From the NCBI GenBank assembly GCA_004352715.1, contig SCFE01000074.1:1-64000 (forward strand): a stretch of 64,000 bases of DNA, written 5' to 3'. The position numbers were made by a program, and so were the translations under genes. Source of the DNA: Hofstenia miamia. Its lineage: Eukaryota > Xenacoelomorpha > Acoela. Within the stretch, counting starts at the first letter, position 1. Every line of letters starts with the position of its first letter. Shown in pieces: positions 34,815 to 46,100 of the stretch. The notes beneath the pieces were generated by a model. The model searched no databases. It had not been told where the DNA came from and worked only from the letters and a program-made list of their open reading frames with translations.

Positions 34815-34875
34815 TGGTGCAATTGGGTTTTTTATGACCCTTCTGTCCACAGCTGCAGCACTTGACATACTTTTC
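34815..34875 (-). pseudogene. CCHC zinc knuckle of gag nucleocapsid
   Basis: The - strand translation reads KYVKCCSCGQKGHKKPNC, a C-x2-C-x4-H-x4-C knuckle flanked by Lys residues, as in retrotransposon nucleocapsids that package RNA. It lies between the capsid-like ORF and the protease, as expected. Confidence 0.75.
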
Positions 34876-35021
34876 TCTCATTTTCTTGGTTTTCTATCTT
34901 TTCCTTTTATCTTGATCATTTTCTCTGGTTTGTTTTCACTGTATGGTTTGTTTAGAGATTAAAGTTTCAGATTGTTTCTCCATATTAGTGCGTCTCTTTG
35001 CCAGCCAGCATTTTTGTAAAT

Positions 35022-35604
35022 TCACACATTATTTTCAATTGTTGCTTGGATGTTGACTGCTTTTTGGATCATTTTCTCTAGCTTGTTGTCCACATCACAT
35101 TTGATCTCAAATTGTGTCATAATACTTTCTGGCATTCCCTTACAGATGTGGGAAAACAAATCATATTTTGAGTATCTGTTGCCCTTGAACTTAACATCAC
35201 TAGTTACTTGACCTGTTGGATGTAATTCTGTATGTTGACACTCTTCTTCATTTTTGTTGCATTTAGAATAATTTGATATTGAGTTTAAAACTCTTGTTTT
35301 CATAGTACTCTAAGAAATCACCTATTAACAGTTCATAGTTTCTCTTCATGTCAGTATCCAATAATAAATAATGTTGATATGCCATCCTTGTGAGGTATAA
35401 GGGAAGTCTTGCTGCTGCTTCTTGGTTCAACTTCCTTTCTGCCATGGTGATTTTGAACATTTGAAGCCATTCTATGAATGTTGGGTTATGACCATCCACT
35501 TGTCCATTAAATTTCTGTAATATTACCTTGCAAGGTATGGTGTTGTTAATTCTATTTTGTGGTAATATCAAGCCTTTGTACCTTGGTTTGCTGTACTTTT
35601 TCAC
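35022..35604 (-). pseudogene. gag capsid-like region
   Basis: Two overlapping frames encode IPCKVILQKFNGQVDGHNP, FIEWLQMFKITMAERKLN, AAARLPLYLTRMAYQHYL, then YDLFSHICKGMPESIMTQFE and LEKMIQKAVNIQATIE. The F-x-G...W...F...A...L-x-G pattern fits the retrotransposon gag family. A single frameshift near 35290 separates the halves. Confidence 0.65.
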
Positions 35605-35706
35605 AATTTCCTCACATTGAAGTTGGTCAGTTACTGCCTCTGTAATCTCATTTATAAATTTTTGTTTTTCTTCATCAGTATCTTCATTGAGCTCTTCATA
35701 GAGTAC

Positions 35707-36130
35707 TCATTTGTTTGCAGTAATGGATGGTGCCTGTGTTTCAGTTTCTTTTGCTTGATGAAATTCTACTTCATGCATTTGAATATTTTCATGTTCCTCA
35801 TCTTTGTTTAATTGTATTAGTCTTAATGTGTCTCTTAGTTGTTTGAGCTCTTCTGCCTGTATATTTTTGTCTTGTATCAGCTGCCTGTTCTCATTTCCTA
35901 ATTGCTGATGCATCTTTTCCCATTTCTGGTTTTGTTCCAGGAATCTTTTGGTAGACTCTGACAGTTGTTGGGTGAGTGTCTTGACTTCATGTTGGAATAG
36001 TTAACTCTTCATGTCTAGTCTTATTTCCATATCTGCCTTAAGTTCATTCAGCATGTTTTTGCATTGCTGTTCAATTTGTGTAACTTTATCTGTCAATTGT
36101 TTTATCTCATTCCTTAACAGCATCTGTATC
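35707..36130 (-). pseudogene. gag N-terminal coiled coil
   Basis: Encodes NENRQLIQDKNIQAEELKQL, RDTLRLIQLNKDEEHENIQ and MHEVEFHQAKETETQAPS, closely parallel to the fragment at 22298-22620 (the words EFHARKE, ELQAPP and LRLLQL recur). Heptad-like spacing of Leu and Ile suggests a dimerising coiled coil. A stop near 36002 interrupts the upstream part. Confidence 0.6.
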
Positions 36131-36515
36131 TTCAGAGTGTGATGATGAGCATGAAGTTCTAGGGGTTACTACTCTGGGTGCTGTCTTTTTACACTACCTT
36201 TTCTTCCTTTATTCATTTTGGAATAGTTTGTAGCGGCTTTCCTTCTTGGTGACTATTCTTGGTTCTTATTGTAGTGCACTATGCTAGGTGTGGATTAATC
36301 TTTCCACTGACTATCAAATTCTTTCTGGTATAACCATCCAGGTGCTTGTGATTACAATTCTTGACTAAGAAGTAATAGTGTCAGGGTATCCAAGTTGTGT
36401 TACTGATTGTATCTTAGGTGTTTTGTTGAATGTAGAAGCAATTTATTCTGAGAAGAAACAACTATCTTAACTCTGAAGAAAAAAAATTTTTTCAAAACCT
36501 GCTTGTTCTTTTTAG

Positions 36516-36530
36516 CTGTCATGGTCACCA
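36516..36530 (-). other. Primer-binding site of the Gypsy-like element
   Basis: TGGTGACCATGACAG on the - strand, immediately inside the LTR end. It is identical over these 15 bases to the site in the TRIM-like element at 25056. Confidence 0.7.
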
Positions 36531-37650
36531 TATAACATCCTCTACCAGGCTTTCTTGTCTGGTATTATACTGTTATAATTAGAATGATATGTTAGCAGGT
36601 AGGGATGTACAATTTTTATACTGCCTCACTTCTACATTACTAATTCCATTAACTGTAATTAACAGATGATATAATGAATGCTATTTATTTGATGAAGCTT
36701 TGCAGTTGTTGGTCATTGAACAACCACCTGAATCAAATCTCCACATCCAATAACAACCCCTCTTCTACATTCCAGTTGAATGAGTTCCACCTCTCAGCTC
36801 AGTGATGTAACTTATGTGTACCCTATCCTAGCTCAGTGCTTACTCAAGACAAGACACAACTTGACATAATCTCTATTTGTAAAGTGTACTGTATACTTGC
36901 AACTTCAATAGTTACCAGCTGCTTACTTAATATTGCATTCAGCCATTACCAAAATATATTAGCATTAATAAATTACATGTATTAATTTTTACATGCTCAG
37001 TCACATTATTGGTCACATTATAGTCATTAATTTATATCTGAAGCAATGTAAATATAAATTCCTAAGTTTGGCTTACTAGCCTTATCTTGAATTTATTATT
37101 GTTAATACATGTAAAAGAATGAACAATAGTCAGTTAAATGAAAATAAAAACTCCTAATCATATTCCTAACCTAAGTGCACTTTCATGGCATGGCACAATG
37201 ACCCTTGAATCATGATGGATCCTTGCCACTACTAAATACCACTTGTTTAGCTTGACATTCTATTGAGCAATCAAACCATAGTAGAAAATAAGTATAAGAA
37301 TTCCAAAGAAATTTCTTTATCAACTAAATTGAATCTATTTATAGTTCACTGGAAAAGTACCTGTCAATTTCAAAATTTAAATTGTTCATCTGCCAATATG
37401 GCTAAAAATAATGGAAATGAATTCACCCCAGTTTGTTTTGCCATATTAGAAGGATCAACAACTAATTCATAACCAATTACACTAATAATTCTTGGTTGCA
37501 TTATACAAAGAAATTTAAGTTGATAATATGTTTTATTATATATTTCTAATCACATTTTAAATTCGATCTTAAGTTTCTTTTTCTGACTTTCTATCTCAGC
37601 AGCTCAATTTGTTGGATGATGCTACATATACTGTTGATGATTGGCATGCA
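36531..37650 (-). repeat. 5' LTR of the Gypsy-like element (diverged family A)
   Basis: Blocks in order match the 21098 and 23224 LTRs: ACATCCTCTACCAGG, the segment around GATGAAGCTTTGCAGTTG, CAGCTCAGTGATGTAACTTA, GCTTACTCAAGACAAGACAC, CTATTTATAGTTC, AAGTACCTGTCAA, CTGCCAATATGGCTAAAAAT and GATGATGCTACAT. The ends are less clear than in the younger pair. The YY1-like AAGATGGCGGC site is degraded here to AATATGGCTAA. Confidence 0.65.
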
Positions 37651-39386
37651 ATGGCTTTATGTTGACAATAACAGTATGTGAAGGAGTAATTGCTTAACCA
37701 ATATGTTTACAATAGGATTATTAACATTAGGAATGTCATGGCTCAAGTTTAAAATATAGCTGTTGTTGTTCTTGTTTAGTTTCTTGCTCACATAAGCTTC
37801 TGATGATTGCTGCCACATGAAAGCTAATTAGACAAGCTGGTTTACTAATTGTTACATGATTTATCTAATTCATTGCATTTTTAAATTGGCACATTTTGTG
37901 AATAATATTTTGCTTAGAACTAGCAATAACTTTCCTAAAACTGACAATCAAATTGCAAAGTTTTCATTTGCAACCAATCCACTTTTTACAAATTATTAAT
38001 AAATTAAATATTAAATATCATTAAACAAATATTTATCAAAAGCTTTCTTTTTGTTTTCTTATTTTTAAATTAAATTAAAATGTATTTAAAATTAAATTAT
38101 TAAATGTATTTTGATGAAAATTCACAAAATTGACTCAACATTTTCTGATAAAAATTTATTAGAAAGTAAACTATTGGGTTTGTAAATTTTTTTTACCCAA
38201 TCAATACTCAAATCTTCCACATTTATTTCAAATAAATGTTTGTTAATTGATGCTTCTCAATTTGATAAATTGCTAAATTTGTACATTAATAAATAAATGT
38301 ATAAGATTTTATATAAATTTTGAATGTTTGAGAATTGTTTGGGTGAAGAGAAGTACCAACCCAAATATTCAGGATTTTCAAAGCAAGTTTGAGCTATGTG
38401 GTATATGTTTGAGTTCTACTTTTTGTGATAAAGTTCAATTAATTTTTTAGGGAACTTGTAAGTTCAATCAAATTCCTTAGAACAAACAACTATTTATTTT
38501 TGAATTTAGAGTACTCAAAAAGCCCTTTAAATATTATGGTTTTTGTGTTGAGTTCAAGTCATCTTGTTGGAGTTTGAAGTTTTGCTTTTTGAGTTTGAGT
38601 AGTTTCATTAGAGAAAATTCCAAGTTCAATTTAGTTTTTTGAGTTTTTAGGGTAAAAACTGTTATTTTACAATGATTTGAGTGTTTTAATCCTGAAATAG
38701 TTATTCGCAATTGATAATGAAATATAAATTTGAAACATAATTTTTGTGTATTTTCAAGTGGATTTTCATTTTCTTTTGGGTTCAAATTTTGATGATTTCC
38801 CTTCCGAGCTTTCCGATAGAGTTTTGCGAGCTTATTTAAGTCTGAGTACACAAAAAACCTGGCAAATGTGCATTATTCCTATTTTGAGATTTATTAAGCA
38901 TTTGGGAATTATTCTTTGGACAAATCTAATTCTCTTCTAAAAGTATAAAGTCCAAAGACATTGGACATCTTTTTATCAAATCTCAAAATCAAACACAAAA
39001 TGATGTCTCCTAAATTGGGTTAAAAACTAAGAATGACATTAGTTTTGATCAATAAATTTTAATTTAGGGCTATACTGAAAGTTGAAATAGTAGTGTTGCA
39101 ACTGCCATCATATATATTCTTTTTTAAATTAATGAGTTAAGCTTTTATGATTTGTTACAAACTTTGCAATGTCTGCTTTATTGTATTAAGGATTTTTTAT
39201 CATTTGAAATATGTAGGTCTTTATCTTAAGCTATGGGGTGTATTGGCCATTTGTGTTATATTTTGTAATATTTATATGAAAATGGGATTTGCCGAATCTT
39301 TAACTGCTTTCATGCACATGTAACTACTGCAGATAAGCAATCATGAACTTATGGAATTATTCTTCTGATATATCGTAAATGCATTT
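37651..39386. other. No recognisable gene
   Basis: AT-rich DNA. A Lys/Gln-rich ORF at 38534-38851 (-) and its shadow show no domain and look like chance. Confidence 0.45.
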
Positions 39387-39730
39387 AGCGAAAGTGCAGA
39401 ATAGTGCCACGTGGTGCACGCGTAAGAAATAAACACTACTAGGGGTAAAAACCATGAGATATACAAGAAATTACATAAAACTTTTGAAAAGTTGTCGATA
39501 AAATTTGATAGCTTAGCACAAATAAAATTCGTAGCACGCGATTGATATTTAAGAAAAATAACGTATAAAGGTGAGTTTATAAAAAATTAAAGATTTCAAA
39601 AATTTTAATTATAAAGTATATTAACGGAAATCCATAAATTTATAGCTCAAAACTAGTTTTCAGTAAACACATTTTAAAAGCAGATAAATCGTTTTTATTC
39701 TCAAAACATGCCATATATACAAGAAATGAT
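39387..39730. mobile_element. Extra left terminus of the GGCGAAGG element family
   Basis: AGCGAAAGTGCAGAATAGTG at 39387 is followed by CCACGTGGTGCACGCG, AAATAAACACTACTAGGGG, AAAGTTGTCGATAAAATT and GATTGATATTTAAG, matching the terminus at 39731 block by block. It has no right end of its own before 39731, so it is a truncated copy or an internal duplication. Confidence 0.55.
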
Positions 39731-40407
39731 GGCGAAGGTGCAGAATAGTTCCACGCGAATGCACGCGGAGCACGCGGACAAAATAAACACTATTAGAGGG
39801 TAAAAAATGATGAGAAATGCAATAAAATACTGTTAAATTTACAGATAATATTAAACAAAACTACAATTTACTCCAAATATAATCACAAATCAGACCATTC
39901 AAACTTTTCCCATCATAACGAATTTCAAAACATTTCATTCTTTGGTGTACTTATTCGCCATGTTCATCAGAAATTGTAGTTTAGCGATCTAATAAAAGGT
40001 TTAGATGATGGTATATTTAGTGCATTTTTGGTCTTAAATTTGCACCAATTTTCTGCACCTTCGCCTCAAATACATAAAAAGTTGTCGATATAGATATAGA
40101 CCGATAGTTTAGCATAATTAACAAAATTAATACCATGCGTTAATACGCGATAGCATGTGGTTAATATTTAGGAAAGATAACATATATAATTAAGAGTTTA
40201 TATCAAGTAATGATGTTAAGTCTTAATATATGGTGAAGTATAATACATTGCGCTTCTACCGATTTATATGCTGCACTTTAAGAACTCCACATGCAGTTCG
40301 AAGAAAGCATTTTAAAAAGATATTTTATTAAACATCATAATTTTTTTTTCTTTTTGAAACTTAAGATTTATTTGGTACAAAAACGCCCAAAATTAAACAA
40401 AAAAAAA

Positions 40408-42058
40408 TCACCGAAAAATGCACCGATTAATAAATAGCGATTTGAACGCTTGAGTTCTGACTTTCGGGAGTTGGTAGCACGTCAAACCATATCGCTGAGT
40501 CCTCAAAGATCTGTCTGGCAAAAGTTGATGAAGCAAGTGTCGATTCTCATTTATCTTAGAAAGAAGGATAGTGTCTTGATTTTCCAGGAGTTCTTCTGCC
40601 TTCATTTTGCCATTCCTGAGGCCAGTTCGTGTAGCCTGAGAAAACAGCCGGTTAATACGGGCAAGGCTTGTCCTACCCAGGTTGCCATATACAGTAGCAC
40701 AGTATCGTAGTTTGCTCATTACCCATGAATCAAATAGAGTATGTAGAGCCTTTGTGTTTAGTCCATGAGATTTCAGTTGTCTTAATAAATACATCTGTTG
40801 ATTAGCTGACTTCATCAGATTGTTTATATGTTCAGTTGGTTTCAGATCAAAGCTGAGTGTGAATCCAAGTAACTTCGAAGAACGGACTTGCTCAATACCC
40901 ATAATCTGCTGCGGCATATCAGTTGTTGAGCCCAGGTGGCAGACAATCTCCCTAGTTTTTTGTACATTTAACTCCATATGATTTGTTGCACACCACTGTT
41001 GAATATGTTTCATTTCCGTTTCCGCCGAGTCAGGACGGTCAATAAAAATCGGCACAATCAGAGTCGCATCGTCGGCGTATTTAGCAAGAAAATTTCCTAT
41101 AGACTTGGGCTGTAGATCATCTATAAAGACTGAGAAAAGCAGGGGGCCCGAAACGGTGCCCTGGGGGATGCCTCTGGTAAACGCCGCGGGTCTGCTCTTG
41201 TTTACGCCTAGGGTCACGCTCTGAACTCGGCCAGTAAAGAAATCAACATACCAGTTATAAATGAAATTTGGCAGCTGCAGTTTTGACATCTTCTGAAATA
41301 AAATATGGTGCTTGACATAGTCATAAGCTTTCCTGAAGTCAACAAGGAATGTCCGAACATTCACGCATTCTATTTTGTCGAGACTCCTTCCTATTTCGTG
41401 TTGTATCCTCACGAGGGCGAGCTCAGTAGAGCTGTACTTCCTGAACGCAAATTGATTGTCGTTAATAAAAGTTTCTACTGCTGGCGATAGATACTTGTTC
41501 ACAAGGATTCTTTCGAACAGTCGGGCTACAACAGAGGTAATGGAGATCGGCCTAAAATCATCGTTCGTCTTTGGTTTAGGGATTTTGGCAATTGGCGTGA
41601 TATATGCAGATTTCAGTAGATCAGGGACGACGCCTATTTCCAATGTCCTATTTAGGATATTACATATAACGTCTGCTAGTTCGGGTGCAAACTCACGTAA
41701 AACCCAATGGGGGATACCGTCAGGTCCAGTCGCCGTTTTCTTGACTTGTTTGAGACTTTTGTACACTGTCATAGTGGGTATAGGGGAGAAGTCAGTATGT
41801 GGCTTGCGTTCTGGGGGTAGGTATTGATCATCCGTATTGATATGTTTGAAGTGTTGGCTCATGTCTTCAACGTTCAGGTCCTCGTCACTCGTACATTTGC
41901 TTCTTCCAGCAAAACTATTTATCTTGTCCCACCACATTTTACTGCCGATCCGTCTGTTGGAGAGCATTTTCGTTTTGTTCTGCAGAATGAGGTCTCGGAT
42001 TTTTCTATTCAGCTGTTCCGCTCGGAAGGTTTGGCGTCGAGCATAGTATTTGGCCCGC
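40408..42058 (-). pseudogene. Reverse transcriptase of the LINE, long open frame
   Basis: The frame is open from about 42058 (KYLKQRAKYYARRQTFRAEQ) through 41967 to the stop at 40408, more than 540 residues. It shows TATGPDGIPHWVLREFA, YITPIAKIPKPKTNDDFRPI, NDNQFAFRKYSST, TFLVDFRKAYDYVKHHILF (motif A), FTRGIPQGTVSGPLLFSVFI (motif B), LAKYADDATLIV (YADD catalytic box), SKLLGFTLS, and a C-terminal ...VRTQAFKSLFINR. All RT motifs are intact, and GC content is higher than the surroundings, which suggests recent arrival. The lack of a full endonuclease and the frameshift make it non-autonomous. Confidence 0.85.
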
Positions 42059-42062
42059 TGTT

Positions 42063-42734
42063 TTAAGTATTTTTAACAAGAGGAGAAACATAAAACGGAT
42101 CTCTGTCCGACATGGTCACCCACGTAATCGGAAAACTCATAGCGATCATCATCGAGATGCTCTCCGTGAATCTCTTGTAAGAAATATTAACATCTGGTTC
42201 CCAATATATTGATTCCCAGTTATGATCTACTAGCATTCGTCTCATATTCTCTTTGAACTGGCGCCGATTATCGCGGACTGGAATCTTTCTGCGGACTGGA
42301 TTGTCGATTTTTTTTGTACTTGGAGTGACAATAACGGCTTTATGATCCGAATTAACCACAGAGTTTTTGACGGAGCCTGTATAATAATTGGGCTTATCTG
42401 TTAGGAAGGCATCAAGCTTACGCGTACCCCGTGTCGGGTCTTTAACAAGGTTGGTAAGCTGCAGTTCTTCGGTAATATCTCTCAAATCAAGATTGTTAAA
42501 ATCTCCAACGACATTTGTGATCGCATATTTGTCGTGCATATTGTTTCGGATACTTTGAATCGTACTGATAAGTTCATCTAGGATTTCACTCTCTGGGTAT
42601 TCAGCATTAGGGGGATGATATACAACTACAAAGATGACGACGTTTTTAATGTGACAATGGTGTAAGTCATGACAGCATAGAACGTCATTGAAAAAAATGT
42701 AATATAACATTACATGAGATGTACACCACTGCAA
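42063..42734 (-). pseudogene. APE endonuclease domain of the LINE (N-terminally truncated)
   Basis: The open frame contains VVVYHPPNAEYPES, the GDFN metal/catalytic motif in NVVGDFNNLDLRD, LVKDPTRGTRKLDAFLTDK and SDHKAVIVT (the catalytic SDH near the end of APE-like folds). A linker follows with MRRMLVDHNWESIYWEPD. The first part of the APE fold is missing or out of frame. The enzyme would nick target DNA to prime reverse transcription. A frame change at about 42063 separates it from the RT. Confidence 0.8.
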
Positions 42735-43194
42735 TTATGGAAACTGATAATTCGTAATCGATTGCTAGATATAAGAATAACATCATTTTAAACATTTCTA
42801 TACATTCTTAAAGTAAAATCCATACCTATTTTGATGTTTGTTGTAAGTTTTATTTTATTTGCAATCGTTTAGATAAATAAATAATGAAAACATTTGATTG
42901 TTATATTGTTTGTTAATTTGTTTATTATGTTAAGTTATTGGCCTATATCGACCATTTTATAAACTTTTCATGTATTTTATATTTTTTACGTTCTCTGGTA
43001 GTATTTATTTTTATGCGTGCTTTCACGTGGCGCTATTCTGCACCTTCGCCATGCTTGTAAATGATGTTTCAAATGTGTGAATATCAAATCAAATGATTTT
43101 TGTCAAGTTGGATTTTTAATTTTATTACTTTTTAACCATTTTTGCGTTTGGTGGAATTTTCATTTAGTTAGTTATTTGATATTTGTTTAAGACA

Positions 43195-46100
43195 ATGATC
43201 CAGGACAGTTTGCATGGAATAATTGAAGGTTTTAAACTTAACTTCCAGCCGGTTTTAATGGTTTTTATTGTTTTGCCAATATTTATTATAATGCCTGCAG
43301 CAGGTTATCATGATTTTCCTGTGTTTCGATTTCAGCATTATGAGTTACATGGGCATGTAACAGGTATTTTTTCGTATTTTATGTGATTATTTATGATTGT
43401 TTACTTTTCTCTAAGCCTGTTTAAAATCTTAGAAATGTATTTTGCAATATTCATTACATTAAATTAATATTTTCTGAAAACTTGTACCTGAATGTGGCAA
43501 TATATTTCTCAGTATTTTGTAATTCAAACATTTTAATTCTGACATTTTCAATATTTTCATTTTATACATTATGTGAATTTTTCATAATGCTGTGATTCAT
43601 CTATGTCCATTTGAGTTTTACAGCTTATAATCTGTTATGTACTCAATTAGACTTTTCAGTATAGTCATTTATTCATTACATAATATATATATATATATAT
43701 ATTAGTAGAAATTTAAGTAGCTTCGACTTATACTATTTTTTTAGGATCAACGACATCATCTATTACAGCTGATGCTGTTGTAATTGGAAGCAAGATACAC
43801 CGAAAATGTGTTCTGATTCGTTTAGTGGATTTAACTCTAGAGTCTTTGAAAGACATTATTAGTAGTGTTCCCTTGGGTTTAATTATCATAATTCCTTCAA
43901 ACACCAGCTCTATGACAAATGAACAACTAAACGTAACCTATTATTAAATATTATTTCTTCGCCAAAATATATCTAATTGACGCTTAAAATTTAATCCGCC
44001 AAATGTAAAATTTTAGTGCCGCTAAATTATATTAAGTAATTAACATAAATTTTGGGCTACAATACGACAAAATTTTATTTATTTGATTTAACTGTACTAA
44101 CCCCGGGCTGACCCCAAAGTGCTGCACCTTTATAACTTTCGATAGAAATGACCTATCAACCTCAAATTTTGACCAGAATTACTTTAATCTATCCTTGCTA
44201 TGATTTTGAAAAAAAATTCCAGAAAATCATCAAAAAATGGTTAATTGACAATATATGATACTGAGAAAGGCTGGAAATCTTTTGTTGGTTGTTTAAACAT
44301 TTTCCAAAAAAATACTAAGAAAAGTAACTTATCTATAAGAAAAAATTCTACCGGGAAGCATACATTTAGTATAATTAAGAAAAATCTTCCATTTTTATTC
44401 GCAAGTGACCATAACTTAGTGTAGAACTGATATTTTGACATGGAATTTGGTATAAATGTTACTTGTTATGTAGAAAACAATTCAGTATTACATAAAGTGC
44501 AATTTTAAAAAATACCATGTGATGACGTCACTAATTATTACAAATGTATGTGAAAAAAGCCGAAATCTTGTGATTTTTGACATGGAGTAATACCTGAACT
44601 ATGTTTATGATCCCCAAGTTGTTTTTATATTTTTAGACACTCAAAGAAGCATAACATACTTGAAAATAATTTAAACAACTATGTATACTCAAATAAGAAA
44701 ATATTAAAAAAACCGTAAAAACACAGCACACAAGGCTGCGAAAATGTCTGTTCAGCTGATTATCATTTCAAACGTATTACAAATATTTTTGAGTGAGCAA
44801 CACAAACAACATTTGCACATTCTTGACATTCAGAATTCAACATGTTAAGGCTTCTTCTGTTTTCACGTCAGTCCTGACTGGAAAAATTTTCCGTACAAAT
44901 TGAGTAGCTGTGACATTTCTCACTATAACGCGCATGCATTGTTGGATTTACATCACCGGAATTTCAAAAATTCTTTACACGAACAGTGGACATCTTATTT
45001 CTCACACTCAAGCTCAAACCACTAAAGGGTCTTTCAGACATGAAAGGTCTCACCAGACTCAACACAAGTTCCCAGAAGTTTCAAATTAATCAATCTTTTG
45101 GAAATTATTTCTGCTCTTTATCACAAGCAGCGACAGCGCATTACAATGGATTGCGTCAAGAATCAAATAGAAATGGAAAATCGTCCAGCTAGATTTCGTG
45201 GCTTTTGAAGAAAGTTTGGCCATCTTCATGTCCATGACATCAGTATCACCCTTAGTAAAGTCATAGTATTTAATACTGGCTGGCTTCTGCTTGTTGTCAT
45301 TTTTGGTTACTCTCATCAACGGCCGCATTGTAGATAGCACCAAAACGTTATGATTTCATGTGGATTTGGACTTGACGGTATAGGTGCATAATGCCATGTC
45401 ACCCATCTCTTGCTCCCAGTGAATAAGGCTCTGGAACTCATCTCTATCTTTTGCATTTTTCAATTAATCTGATAATCCAAGGCGGTTTGATTGAAGTGTA
45501 CCTACGGTCGTTATGTTTTGCAATAAAAGTCATTTGGTTATCGAAATTGATGTATACAAACGATCAGTTGAAATGTTCCTGCATGGAATTTACCAGAATT
45601 TTTCATAAACCTCTGTGTTATTCAAATGAAAGTAGCCATGCCCATTTTTTGGGTTTACCAGCATAAGGAAGAATCTGGTATGTAAATGCGTGCATCATTC
45701 AATGACTTTTAGAGCAAACTGTACTTGGCCGGCTTGTTTGGGTTAATAAATTACCTGAAACCAATTTGATGTCTAATGGCACAAAGTGTTTCATCGTTTG
45801 AGAGAAATTCTAAAGGTACAAAAACACTTTTCATTCTCTCATTGAATAGAATTGTTAATGCAGCAACAAACTGATCTGATTTCCAGCGGTCATAGCACAT
45901 GTCAGCATCATCAAAGGATAACATGAAAAGCAAAAAAGTGAAATGGTGCTTAGACATTGTACCACTGAATACAGGATAGCTAGCAGTTTCAGAAAATCGC
46001 ATTTTAGATTTGTTCATGGATTTTCCAAGAAGCCATCTGGCATAAAGTATACCAATGAAAGCCTAAAATTCACTATTTGTAAGTTATCGAAGGTAGGTGG

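Larger units (their letters stand above)
32940..36530 (-). mobile_element. Internal region of a Gypsy-like LTR retrotransposon (gag-protease-RT-RNase H), broken
   Basis: Order on the - strand: coiled-coil gag start (36120-35707), capsid-like gag (35604-35022), CCHC zinc knuckle (about 34870-34820), protease (about 34620-34214), RT (34214 to about 33700) and RNase H (33212-32940). PR-RT-RH is the Ty3/Gypsy order. The integrase is missing. Frames shift repeatedly between the domains. The 5' LTR is at 36531. Confidence 0.75.
40340..42740 (-). mobile_element. 5'-truncated APE-type LINE (CR1/Jockey-like group)
   Basis: The - strand runs endonuclease (42734-42063), then RT (about 42058-40408), then a 3' UTR with an AATAAA signal near 40377-40372 and an A-rich tail at about 40352-40340. 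Truncation falls within the endonuclease. It is the best preserved retrotransposon here, with one long RT frame and apparently a single frameshift between the domains. Confidence 0.8.
39731..43050. mobile_element. DNA element with GGCGAAGGTGCAGAATAG inverted termini, invaded by a LINE
   Basis: The left terminus GGCGAAGGTGCAGAATAG at 39731 matches the inverted right terminus ending at 43050 (CTATTCTGCACCTTCGCC). Both continue into CCACG and AC-rich then AT-rich blocks (AAATAAACACTA, ACGTAAAAAAT or equivalents, AAAAGTT...GTCGATATAG) for roughly 100-190 bases. At about 39839-40069 the left terminus is interrupted by a segment flanked by AAATAC on both sides, itself ending in an inverted CTGCACCTTCGCC. 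A LINE occupies 40340-42734. No transposase was found, so the family's superfamily is unknown. Confidence 0.65.

Noticed and set aside
36531-37650. ORF at 37263-37472 as a gene
   Set aside because: It lies wholly within an LTR, and its ATG region is the LTR's ATGGC motif.
40450-42066. + strand ORFs of 60-120 codons
   Set aside because: Antisense to the LINE RT, without recognisable motifs.
43183-43386. Longer nicalin start (non-ATG extension) and read-through into intron 1
   Set aside because: The ATG at 43195 is the natural start, and homology stops at the GT donor at 43364.
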